A stretch of DNA of 33,203 nucleotides from Planctomycetota bacterium. Its GTDB lineage: Bacteria; Planctomycetota; UBA1135; UBA2386. Each line of letters opens with the position of its first letter. The first letter of the stretch is position 1. The notes under the pieces were generated by a model. The model was given only the letters and a program-made list of their open reading frames with translations. It did no database searches and was not told the DNA's origin. Position numbers and translations under genes: made by a program. Location of the stretch: contig CANEYR010000041.1 in assembly GCA_947444055.1 (NCBI GenBank), positions 1 through 33,203 on the forward strand, read 5' to 3'. This document shows, one piece after another, positions 24,850 to 31,743 of this stretch.

Positions 24850-25566
24850 TCAGTTGATGGTGCCGAGCGCCGGACCACCCAGCGAGAACGGCAACAGCCG
24901 ACGCACGTAGAGTTCGACCAGGTTGCCGAGATCGGCGATGGTCGAGGTCTGCGCGTAGACAACGTCGCCCGGCAGCAGCAGGAAGTCGGGCGACTGGTCG
25001 AGCAGCACCGCATCCATGTTGACGCGGAACGTGCGTTGGGTGCCGTTCGGATTGATGCGCAGGATGCGAATGTCCGAGTGCTTGACCGTGAAGTTGAAGC
25101 TGCCGGCCGCTGCGATCGCCTGTGTCATCGTCAAGCCTGGCGTGTACGGCACGGGCCCTGGACGAAACACCTCACCGCAGACATAGATCGACTGCACCGC
25201 CGCTTCGGTCAGGGAGACGCTGACACTCGGATCGCTCAGCAGAGCCGCCTTGTAGGCCTCGAGCACCAGCGTGCGGACCGCGCCGACGGATTTGCCAGCC
25301 ACCGGCAACGGCCCCGGCAAGCGCCGCAAGTCGATCGAACCAGTCGGCGACACGACCACCTCCTGGGTGGTGTCGCGCGTATCGCCTTCGATCGTCGACA
25401 ACTGGTCCACGCGCACGGCCAAGCGGTCGCCGGCGCGCAACACGTAGTCGCGTTGCATATAGCCAGCCCATTCGGTCGCCACGGCCTTGGCATCGAACGG
25501 AGGCGCCGACGTGCAAGCGGCAGCCAAGAAGACGGGGAACAGAGCGACGAACGAGCGGCTCAGCAT
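24850..25566 (-). CDS. Wza-like polysaccharide export lipoprotein
   Basis: 238 residues from the ATG at 25566, chosen because it gives a lipoprotein signal MLSRSFVALFPVFLAAAC with lipobox AAAC. In-frame starts up to 25707 put charged sequence ahead of it. The polysaccharide export domain covers about 35-130 (MQRDYVLRAGDRLAVRVDQL, VVVSPTGSIDLRRLPGPLPV, LLSDPSVSVSLTEAAVQSIY). An SLBB-like domain follows (VCGEVFRPGPVPYTPGLTMT, then QAIAAAGSF and LLLPGDVVYAQ). The protein would form the outer-membrane or periplasmic channel for polysaccharide. It is shorter than Escherichia coli Wza (about 379 aa), as is common for single-SLBB forms. No Wzc/Wzb co-polymerase is in the window. It is first in a minus-strand unit with the GT4 gene and divergent from the Wzy-like gene. 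Confidence 0.9.
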   Translation of the reverse strand: MLSRSFVALFPVFLAAACTSAPPFDAKAVATEWAGYMQRDYVLRAGDRLAVRVDQLSTIEGDTRDTTQEVVVSPTGSIDLRRLPGPLPVAGKSVGAVRTLVLEAYKAALLSDPSVSVSLTEAAVQSIYVCGEVFRPGPVPYTPGLTMTQAIAAAGSFNFTVKHSDIRILRINPNGTQRTFRVNMDAVLLDQSPDFLLLPGDVVYAQTSTIADLGNLVELYVRRLLPFSLGGPALGTIN

Positions 25567-25749
25567 CAAAGTCAGGGGACGAAGGGTAGTGCTTGGCAAC
25601 GCAGAAGCCATACGAGGCTCGTGCCGCCGTGCCGAGATTCGAAGCCCGGCGGCTAGCATCTTCGACCAACCCGGTGCTGGCGCTGAACCCGCCGTCGCGT
25701 CGGACATTCCGCATCAAGCCGCGACCCCGCGAAAGCCGAGCAACATCTG

Positions 25750-27096
25750 GTGTTGGCATTGCTGTTCCAGGACCCCGATGTACCCCACCAGGCGGGCTCG
25801 GACTTCGGTGGATCCACACAGGTTCACCCTGTTGGCGTCGCCGCCCTGGGCATCACCATGGCGCTCGCCTTGCTGCTGCCACGTCGCTGGTCGGCTTTGC
25901 CAGTCATCCTGCTGCTGTGTTTCGTGCCGGCCGGCCAACGCATCGTGCTCGCCACGGTCGACTTCACGTTCATTCGTCTGCTGATGATGGTCGTGTGGCT
26001 ACGACTGTTTGTGCGCTCGGAAGTGCGCCCGATCGTCTGGAACCACCTCGACCGGGCGATGGTGCTGTGGGCGGGGGTATCCGTCCTCACCGGGTACTTC
26101 CTCGGCTGGACGCTGACCATCCTGATCAATCGCCTTGGCACTGCCGTCGACGCGATGATGGTCTACTTCTTCTTCCGCCTGCTCATCAGGAGCCACCAAG
26201 ACCTGATCTTCCTGGCGACGCAGTTCTTGTTCTGCAGCTTTGCGGTCGCGGCGTTCTTCTTCATCGAGAGCCGCACGTCGCGCAACATGTTCGCGGTGAT
26301 GGGCGGCGTGCCAGCGATCACCGACATCCGCGATGGCCGCTTGCGGTGCCAGGGCGCCTTCGCGCACTCGATCCTGGCCGGCTGCTTTTGGGCCTGCCTG
26401 ATCCCGTTCTATTGCATTCGCGGCTTCTTCACGCGCAATTGGATCATGCCGATCGCAGGCATCGCGGCAGCGACCGCCATCGTGATCTTCTGTTCATCCA
26501 GCACGCCGATCATGGCCCTGATGTTCGGCATCGTTGGCGCTGGCGCCTTCTTGGTGAAGGGCGCCATGCGCTGGCACCGTTGGCTGATCTTCTTGTGGTT
26601 GTGCGTGCTGCACTTCTTCTTGATGAAGATGCCGGTGTGGCACCTGCTTGCGCGCGTCGACATCATGAGCGGGTCGACGGGCTGGCACCGCTATCACTTG
26701 GTCGACAAGTTCTTTGTCTGGTTCCATGAGTGGTGGCTGGTCGGCACCATGAGCACCGGGCACTGGGGGCCTGGGCTGCACGACGTCACCAACCAGTTCG
26801 TCGCCGAAGGGGTCGCCGGCGGCGTCTTGCGCCTGGGTCTCTTTCTGTGGATCGTGTGGCTTGGGTTTGCCGGAGTGTCAAGAAGCGTCAGGCTGCCGGC
26901 GGCTGGCAAGGCCTACCAGCTCGCCAGCTGGGCGCTCGGCACCGCCCTGTTCGCTCACTGCATGAACTTCATCGCGGTCAGCTACTTCGAGCAGATCGTC
27001 GTCGAGTGGCAACTGACGTTGGCAGCGATCAGTTCGCTGACCCTGGTGCCGGGTGCGGCACCTGCAAAACAACTCACAGCACTCGTCGAGTCGTGA
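25750..27096 (+). CDS. O-antigen polymerase/ligase-like membrane protein (Wzy/WaaL family)
   Basis: 448 residues with about 10-12 membrane helices, from a GTG at 25750; I see no in-frame ATG close to the first membrane segment. The long loop before the last helices holds H344 and E353 in LHDVTNQFVAEGVAGG, which fits the H-x4-N-type...E-G motif of O-antigen ligases and polymerases, and GWHRYHLVDKFFVWF just before it. These enzymes join undecaprenyl-linked repeat units or transfer the finished chain to an acceptor. Polymerase or ligase cannot be decided from sequence, but with a Wza-like exporter next door a Wzy-like polymerase is the simpler reading. It is divergent from wza, with 183 bp between the two starts, and 198 bp upstream of the initiating transferase on the same strand. 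Confidence 0.82.
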   Translation: MLALLFQDPDVPHQAGSDFGGSTQVHPVGVAALGITMALALLLPRRWSALPVILLLCFVPAGQRIVLATVDFTFIRLLMMVVWLRLFVRSEVRPIVWNHLDRAMVLWAGVSVLTGYFLGWTLTILINRLGTAVDAMMVYFFFRLLIRSHQDLIFLATQFLFCSFAVAAFFFIESRTSRNMFAVMGGVPAITDIRDGRLRCQGAFAHSILAGCFWACLIPFYCIRGFFTRNWIMPIAGIAAATAIVIFCSSSTPIMALMFGIVGAGAFLVKGAMRWHRWLIFLWLCVLHFFLMKMPVWHLLARVDIMSGSTGWHRYHLVDKFFVWFHEWWLVGTMSTGHWGPGLHDVTNQFVAEGVAGGVLRLGLFLWIVWLGFAGVSRSVRLPAAGKAYQLASWALGTALFAHCMNFIAVSYFEQIVVEWQLTLAAISSLTLVPGAAPAKQLTALVES

Positions 27097-27185
27097 GCGG
27101 GGCGGCGACGAACAGGAAGCGGCCATGCGACTGGATGTTGATCGAATGAAAAAATTCTGAGTGCGTTCGCCACACGAATCCGCTT

Positions 27186-27226
27186 CTGCCCATGTAGGCA
27201 GCAATCTCGCTACAAACCAAGCGAGA
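27186..27226 (+). repeat. Two successive hairpins in the leader of the 27295 gene
   Basis: CTGCC-6-GGCAG at 27186-27201 and TCTCGCT-8-AGCGAGA (7 bp, perfect) at 27205-27226 stand 3 nt apart. They lie 90-130 nt after the Wzy-like stop and 69 nt before the transferase ATG. They could be a terminator, an attenuator or an RNA-binding site. TACTAGTA at 27253-27260 just downstream could act as a -10. Confidence 0.4.
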
Positions 27227-27294
27227 ACGTGTGTAGCCAACCAGCACAGCCTTACTAGTAGCCCTCTCTTCGCCGCGCCGCCGCCCTCGCCTCC

Positions 27295-28653
27295 ATGTCT
27301 CGTTCGCTCCACCCGATCGTCAGCAGCCTCGCCGACTGTGTCGGCATCCTGCTCGCGCTGGCTCTGGCCGGGCTGTGGGATGACGCGTCCGCATCAGGTT
27401 TGGGGCCGCTGATCGTCGCGTTGATGTTCGCATTGGTCTGGCTGGTGATTGCCAATCGAATTGGGGCCTACCGGGTTCCGCCCAGCCGCAACCTGGCCCT
27501 GTCGCTTCGACGCATGACCGAAGCTTGGTGCGCGTCTTGGGGCATCGCGGGCGTGTTGTCGCTGTCGACCGTGTCAAACACGCACTTCTCGATCTGGCTT
27601 GCCCTAGTGGCGGGCCTCACAGCCCTCACTGTGCTGCGTATGACCTTCGCGATCACGCGTTGGGGCAAAGTGGCGGGCCGCACACGCGCGCTGGTCATCG
27701 GCAGTTGCACCAGTGCTCGCGCGGTATCCAACACCGACCCGGCCGCCGATATGGACGTCGTCGGGTTGGTGATGTTCACCAACGAGACCGCCACCGCCAT
27801 GCCGCACCTGCGGCAACTCGGCACGATCGACGCGCTGCCGCAGATCCTGCGTCAACATGAGATCGATGTGGCCGTCGTCAGCCCTTCCGATGCAGCGCTC
27901 ACGGGCGAAGTGCGCACCGTCTTCCGCACCTGCAGCGATCTGGGGCTCGCGGTGCAGTACTTCCCGTCGTTCCTCGACGTCGACCACCTGCGCGTCAACC
28001 TCACGTGGAGCGCCGACCGACCTGGCCTCAATGTGCAGAACCTGACGACCCCAACCGTGGCGCACCTATGCAAGCGCGCCATCGACGTGGTCGGGGCAGG
28101 CTTCGGTCTGATCGCTTTGCTGCCAGTTCTTGCGGCCTGCGCGCTCGGCGTGAAGCTGACCAGTCCAGGCCCCGTGTTCTTCCGCCAGGAACGGGTCGGC
28201 ATGGGCGAGCGACGGTTCCAGTGCCTGAAGTTCCGCACCATGCGTGTTGGCGCCCACGCCCAACAAGACCTGCTGCGCAGCTCCAGTTCGCAGGATGGCC
28301 CCGCGTTCAAGATGGCTTCGGACCCGCGCATCACGCGCATCGGTCGGCTGCTGCGCAAGTTCAGCTTGGATGAGCTGCCCCAGCTCATCAACGTGTTAGT
28401 CGGCGACATGAGCTTGGTCGGACCGCGCCCGCCGATCCCAACCGAAGTCGACAGGTACCTGTGGTGGCAGCGCCGCCGCGTCTCGGTGAAGCCAGGACTC
28501 ACCTGTCTGTGGCAGGTCTACGGCCGCAACCGCGTGTCGTTCAAGCGCTGGGTCGAGATGGACCTCTTCTACATCGACAACTGGTCACTGTGGCTCGACC
28601 TCAAGCTCATCGCGCACACGTTCCGCGCGGTGCTGCGCGGCACCGGCATGTGA
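27295..28653 (+). CDS. Polyprenyl glycosylphosphotransferase (WbaP-type initiating sugar transferase)
   Basis: 452 residues. The N-terminal third has about four membrane helices (8-27, 36-55, 77-97, 98-118). A Rossmann-like cytoplasmic region follows (about 130-235: RTRALVIGSCTSARAV, EIDVAVVSPSDAAL). The C-terminal catalytic domain (about 255-452) has [53 protein letters not shown] and [16 protein letters not shown]. It transfers a hexose-1-phosphate to undecaprenyl phosphate and begins the repeat unit of the exopolysaccharide whose other genes lie at 23602-27096. The catalytic domain is closely related to the 207-residue protein at 12104-12727, and both end RGTGM, so one is probably a duplicate. 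There is no Shine-Dalgarno. Confidence 0.93.
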   Translation: MSRSLHPIVSSLADCVGILLALALAGLWDDASASGLGPLIVALMFALVWLVIANRIGAYRVPPSRNLALSLRRMTEAWCASWGIAGVLSLSTVSNTHFSIWLALVAGLTALTVLRMTFAITRWGKVAGRTRALVIGSCTSARAVSNTDPAADMDVVGLVMFTNETATAMPHLRQLGTIDALPQILRQHEIDVAVVSPSDAALTGEVRTVFRTCSDLGLAVQYFPSFLDVDHLRVNLTWSADRPGLNVQNLTTPTVAHLCKRAIDVVGAGFGLIALLPVLAACALGVKLTSPGPVFFRQERVGMGERRFQCLKFRTMRVGAHAQQDLLRSSSSQDGPAFKMASDPRITRIGRLLRKFSLDELPQLINVLVGDMSLVGPRPPIPTEVDRYLWWQRRRVSVKPGLTCLWQVYGRNRVSFKRWVEMDLFYIDNWSLWLDLKLIAHTFRAVLRGTGM

Positions 28654-28687
28654 CGCGGGCGCTGGCCCGATCAAGCCAATCCGTCAC
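28650..28687. terminator. Nested inverted repeats between convergent stops
   Basis: CGGGC-GCTG-GCCCG (28656-28669) sits inside a wider GTGACG...CGTCAC pair (28650-28655, 28682-28687). Both gene stops fall in the outer arms. This could end transcripts from either side, though no T-run is present. Confidence 0.35.
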
Positions 28688-30030
28688 CGCGTCTTCGACT
28701 CGCCACCGCACGCACGCTCGATCTCGCGAATGCCCTTCGGCAGGCCATTCGTGAGCACTACGGGGCCCTTTCGCGTGATCAACACATCGTCTTCGATGCG
28801 AATGCCGATGCCACGGAACTGCTTCGGCACCCGCCGATCCGTCGGCGCAAAGTAGAGCCCCGGCTCCACCGTCAGGACGGCCCCTGCAACCAGCCCATGC
28901 GCTGTGTCTTCGTGGTCTTGGTAGGCGCCGACGTCATGCACATCGCGACCAAGCCAATGACTGGTCCCGTGCATATAGAAGGGCTTGTACTTCTCCTTCT
29001 TCACGAGCTTGGCGACCTTGCCGCGCAGCACCCCGAGCTTGACGAGGCCGCGGGTCAACACGCGCACACACACCTTGTGCGCTCGATCCCAGGGCGCGCC
29101 GACGCGACATGCCCGGATGCCGGCGACCTGCGCCCGCAGGACGATTTGGTAGACCGCCGCCTGCGCCTCGGTGAAGCGGCCCGAGACGGGGAACGTTCGG
29201 GTGATGTCGGCGGTGCAACCAGCGAACTCCGCGCCGGCGTCGATCAACAGCAAGTCGCCAGCCCGCAGCTCGCGATCATTCTCGTGGTAGTGCAGCACGC
29301 AGGCGTTGCGGCCACTGGCGACGATCGACGGATAGCCATTGCGAGGACTGCCCTCGCGACGGAAGCGCGATTCGAGCGCCGCCTGCACTTCGTACTCCCG
29401 CAGACCCGGCTTGGCGACGCGCATGGCGTCGAGGTGCCCGGCAACGCTGATCGCGGCCGCGCGCCCCAGCGCCGCCAGCTCCGCCGCGTCCTTCTGCAGG
29501 CGAATCGCCGCCAAGGTTGGAATGGGATCGCTGATCGCCGGATGCAGCGGCTGCTGCCGCTTGCGATGTTGCTTGCCGAGCGCCGCGAACGCATCGAGCA
29601 AACGCCGGTCGAAGGCCACGTCGACACCTAGCCGATGGAAGAGCCGTGGCTGTGCGGCGGCCAATGACGGCAGCCTCTGCCACAGCTCCGCGAGCGAGTA
29701 GGCCTCGTCGAACCCGAACAATTTGCGCGCCCCGACCACGCCAAACCGTGGTCCGTCCCAAACCTCGCGCGCCTTGTCGCGCGGCCGCACGAACAGGACC
29801 GCACGGTGGCTGCGCGCACCCGTTCGCCAAGCAGCCAGGATCGCGCCAGGCTCCGGAAAGCCGGTCAGAAAGTGAAAGTCCGAGCCCGGCCGGAATTCCT
29901 GCAGCACATCGCCGTTGCGCGTTGCCTCGGCGGCTGTGGCGACGAGCAAGAGCCCATCCCCAAGGTCGCTCAACAAGCGCTGGCGTCGGGCTCGATGCAG
30001 GGACGGGGCAAGAATGGCGTCGCGGCTCAC
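28684..30030 (-). CDS. pepP: Xaa-Pro aminopeptidase (M24B, PepP-type)
   Basis: 448 residues from a GTG at 30030. The N-terminal AMP_N domain (about 1-140: RARRQRLLSDLGDGLLLVAT, FRPGSDFHFLTGFPEPGAIL) and the pita-bread M24 domain (about 175-435) are both complete. The five metal ligands are D264 (LIDAGAEF), D275 (TADITRTFP), H354 (YMHGTSHWLGRDVHD), E389 (TVEPGLYF) and E413 (GIRIEDDVLI), spaced as in Escherichia coli PepP. It releases the N-terminal residue from peptides with proline in second position, in the cytoplasm and with two Mn-type ions. There is no signal peptide. The stop lies 30 nt from the convergent sugar transferase stop. The receiver-CheX gene ends 31 nt upstream on the same strand, so co-transcription is likely. 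Confidence 0.95.
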   Translation of the reverse strand: MSRDAILAPSLHRARRQRLLSDLGDGLLLVATAAEATRNGDVLQEFRPGSDFHFLTGFPEPGAILAAWRTGARSHRAVLFVRPRDKAREVWDGPRFGVVGARKLFGFDEAYSLAELWQRLPSLAAAQPRLFHRLGVDVAFDRRLLDAFAALGKQHRKRQQPLHPAISDPIPTLAAIRLQKDAAELAALGRAAAISVAGHLDAMRVAKPGLREYEVQAALESRFRREGSPRNGYPSIVASGRNACVLHYHENDRELRAGDLLLIDAGAEFAGCTADITRTFPVSGRFTEAQAAVYQIVLRAQVAGIRACRVGAPWDRAHKVCVRVLTRGLVKLGVLRGKVAKLVKKEKYKPFYMHGTSHWLGRDVHDVGAYQDHEDTAHGLVAGAVLTVEPGLYFAPTDRRVPKQFRGIGIRIEDDVLITRKGPVVLTNGLPKGIREIERACGGESKTR

Positions 30031-30061
30031 AGGACAAGTTTGCCGCAGTCGCAGCCGCCGT

Positions 30062-30976
30062 TCACGCCTTCTGCATGCCGTCGACGAGGGAAGCCTGCAC
30101 GCCCGTGCCGCCCTTCTTCTTCGTCACCATCAAGAACTCGACCGAGAACGCCTCGCCGCCAATCGTGAACGGAACGTGGAAGCACAAGTCATCGGAGACC
30201 GTGCGGCGTTGCAAGTCGTCGCCGATGTAGACGCTCGGCACCGAGATGTCGAACAGCGGCGCCTTCTGAAACAGCTCCGTCTTGATGTTGCCGCCGACCA
30301 TGTTGGTCAGTTCCCCGATCGCGTCGACCATTTCGCCATCGGCCAGTGGATCGTTGGGGTCCATCATCAGCATCGCCAGAACCGCGCGCTTGGCGAGCGA
30401 CTTGGGCAAGAACAGCGAGATCGATCCGGTCAAGAACCCGGCGACACCGATGCTGCCAATGACCTCCGCCTTGCGAATCTGAGCCTTCTCGACGGCAACC
30501 TCGCCGGCCACGAGACGCAGGTTCATCATCGTGCGGAACACGTCGCACGTGGCTTTCACGATGCAGCGCCCCATGTCTTGGTCGAGCGAAGAGCCAGGCT
30601 GCGTTGCCTTGTATTCTTCGATCAGCTTCTCGATCGCGGCCACCAGATCCAAGGTGCCCGCCGACTTACTAAGCACAGCGCTCGCACCGGCTGCCTTGCA
30701 GCGGGCGGCCGTTTCCGCGTCTTGCATGGCCGTAAAGACAACGATCGGCAGGGCCTTCTGCGTCTTCTTGCTGCGGAACGTGCGAATGACGTCGAGTCCG
30801 TCTTTGTCCTTCAACACATAGTCGGTCAGGATCAGGTCGACATCGCTGCGGATGAAAGCCTCGTAGGCATCCATCACACCGGTGACCGCAACCACGTTGT
30901 AGCCGGCTTTCTTGAAGTGCGCTGACAGCACCTTGGTCAGCGTCACAGAGTCGTTGACGAGCAGAATCGTGTCCAA
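30062..30976 (-). CDS. Response regulator: receiver domain fused to a CheX-like domain
   Basis: 304 residues from a TTG at 30976 with GAGGAA 5 nt upstream. The receiver domain (about 1-120) has phosphoacceptor D52 (LILTDYVLKDKDG), T82 (VVFTAM) and K104 (VLSKSAG). The metal-binding acids are N8-D9 (LLVNDSVT), where one of the usual two acids is Asn. The second half (about 130-295) is CheX/CheC-like: E222-L-T-N225 in GELTNMVGGN is the single E-x2-N phosphatase motif, as in CheX, and GSIGVAGFLTGSISLFLPKS matches its first strands. CheX removes phosphate from CheY-P. In this fusion the CheX part could act on its own receiver or on another regulator. No chemotaxis gene is nearby. Confidence 0.9.
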   Translation of the reverse strand: MDTILLVNDSVTLTKVLSAHFKKAGYNVVAVTGVMDAYEAFIRSDVDLILTDYVLKDKDGLDVIRTFRSKKTQKALPIVVFTAMQDAETAARCKAAGASAVLSKSAGTLDLVAAIEKLIEEYKATQPGSSLDQDMGRCIVKATCDVFRTMMNLRLVAGEVAVEKAQIRKAEVIGSIGVAGFLTGSISLFLPKSLAKRAVLAMLMMDPNDPLADGEMVDAIGELTNMVGGNIKTELFQKAPLFDISVPSVYIGDDLQRRTVSDDLCFHVPFTIGGEAFSVEFLMVTKKKGGTGVQASLVDGMQKA

Positions 30977-30981
30977 ACTGG

Positions 30982-30987
30982 TTCCTC
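30982..30987 (-). promoter_or_regulatory. Ribosome binding site GAGGAA for the receiver-CheX gene
   Basis: GAGGAA stands 5 nt before the TTG at 30976 and supports this rare start codon. The receiver fold begins at once (DTILLVND), so no longer start is needed. Confidence 0.65.
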
Positions 30988-31048
30988 GCGGCCGGGGTGG
31001 CCTGCGTCATCGACCCGCCTGCGGGAGAACCTTGATACGGAACCCCAG

Positions 31049-31507
31049 CTAGTGGAAGGGCACTTCGACGAACACGTCTGGGCGATCCCATCGCAGTGGC
31101 ACTTCCACAATCACCGGTGCGAATCCCAGCGCATCGATCTCAAGTACGACCACCGCCTCGTCATCGTCGCGGTACGGACCGAGCACAGCGCGCCCCAGGT
31201 CGTCGACCAAGAACCCAACCGCCGCATCGGCTAGGGCATATTCGTCGAAGAACACCCGGCCGGTCGCATCGGTGAGAAACCAATCCAAGTAGGGACTCCC
31301 GCAAGTGCAGCCCGACCATTCCTGGTCGGCCTCGACGATCCGCACCGAGACGTTCTCCCAAACCAAGTTGGTCTCAGGGTCGTAGACCTCGACTTCGATC
31401 GAGACCAGCCGCGGCTCGGCCGAGCGTACGGTCGCGTGGGAGTTGCCGCCGTGGCCACAGGCGGCAAAGAGAAGGGAGAGAAGCAGTAGAGATGAGAAGA
31501 GGCGCAT
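31049..31507 (-). CDS. Small lipoprotein with a beta-rich domain
   Basis: 152 residues from the ATG at 31507; a longer in-frame start at 31585 would put basic sequence before the signal. The signal is MRLFSSLLLLSLLFAAC with lipobox FAAC. The mature part is all-beta: VSIEVEVYDPETNLVWENVS, LDWFLTDATGRVFFDEYALA and VVVLEIDALGFAPVIVEVPL. The T-D-x-x-G-R-V turn resembles carboxypeptidase-regulatory-like Ig folds. There is a CTC pair at EWSGCTCGSPY. No enzyme motif is visible and I know no named family. Its stop is 72 nt upstream of the receiver-CheX start on the same strand, so they may share a transcript. It is divergent from the M3 peptidase gene. Confidence 0.75.
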   Translation of the reverse strand: MRLFSSLLLLSLLFAACGHGGNSHATVRSAEPRLVSIEVEVYDPETNLVWENVSVRIVEADQEWSGCTCGSPYLDWFLTDATGRVFFDEYALADAAVGFLVDDLGRAVLGPYRDDDEAVVVLEIDALGFAPVIVEVPLRWDRPDVFVEVPFH

Positions 31508-31660
31508 GGGCTCACCAAGAACAGGCAACCGGCATGCCGGTCGAGAACAGGGAGAGACGACGCTGGCTGGGTCACGATCTCGCACGAACGAGTCGGTGAA
31601 CCCGCTGCGGTGTCATGCACACGAGACACTCGCGAGCACCAGCGGAAGCGGCCCACAGCG

Positions 31661-31677
31661 GAGGAAAGGCCTTCCTC
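31661..31677 (+). repeat. Hairpin GAGGAA-5-TTCCTC near the M3 peptidase start
   Basis: A perfect 6-bp stem whose left arm is the only Shine-Dalgarno-like sequence in the region. GTG codons follow directly at 31678 and at 31690. If either is the start, the stem would hide the ribosome site. Confidence 0.35.
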
Positions 31678-31743
31678 GTGTCGCCCGCGGTGCCTACCTT
31701 GCCCGCGCCGAGTCTTCGCCCCGCCCCTTCCTCCACGACTCCC

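Noticed and set aside
23521..25656. 711-codon plus-strand open frame
   Set aside because: It lies exactly antisense to the GT4 and Wza-like genes. Its translation is His/Arg/Gln-rich low-complexity sequence typical of the shadow frame of a high-GC gene.
27126..27160. AT-rich patch with GAAT...ATTC as a promoter or attenuator
   Set aside because: Only a 4-bp dyad and no matching -35/-10 pair. It is the most AT-rich stretch I noticed in the gap, but nothing more can be said.
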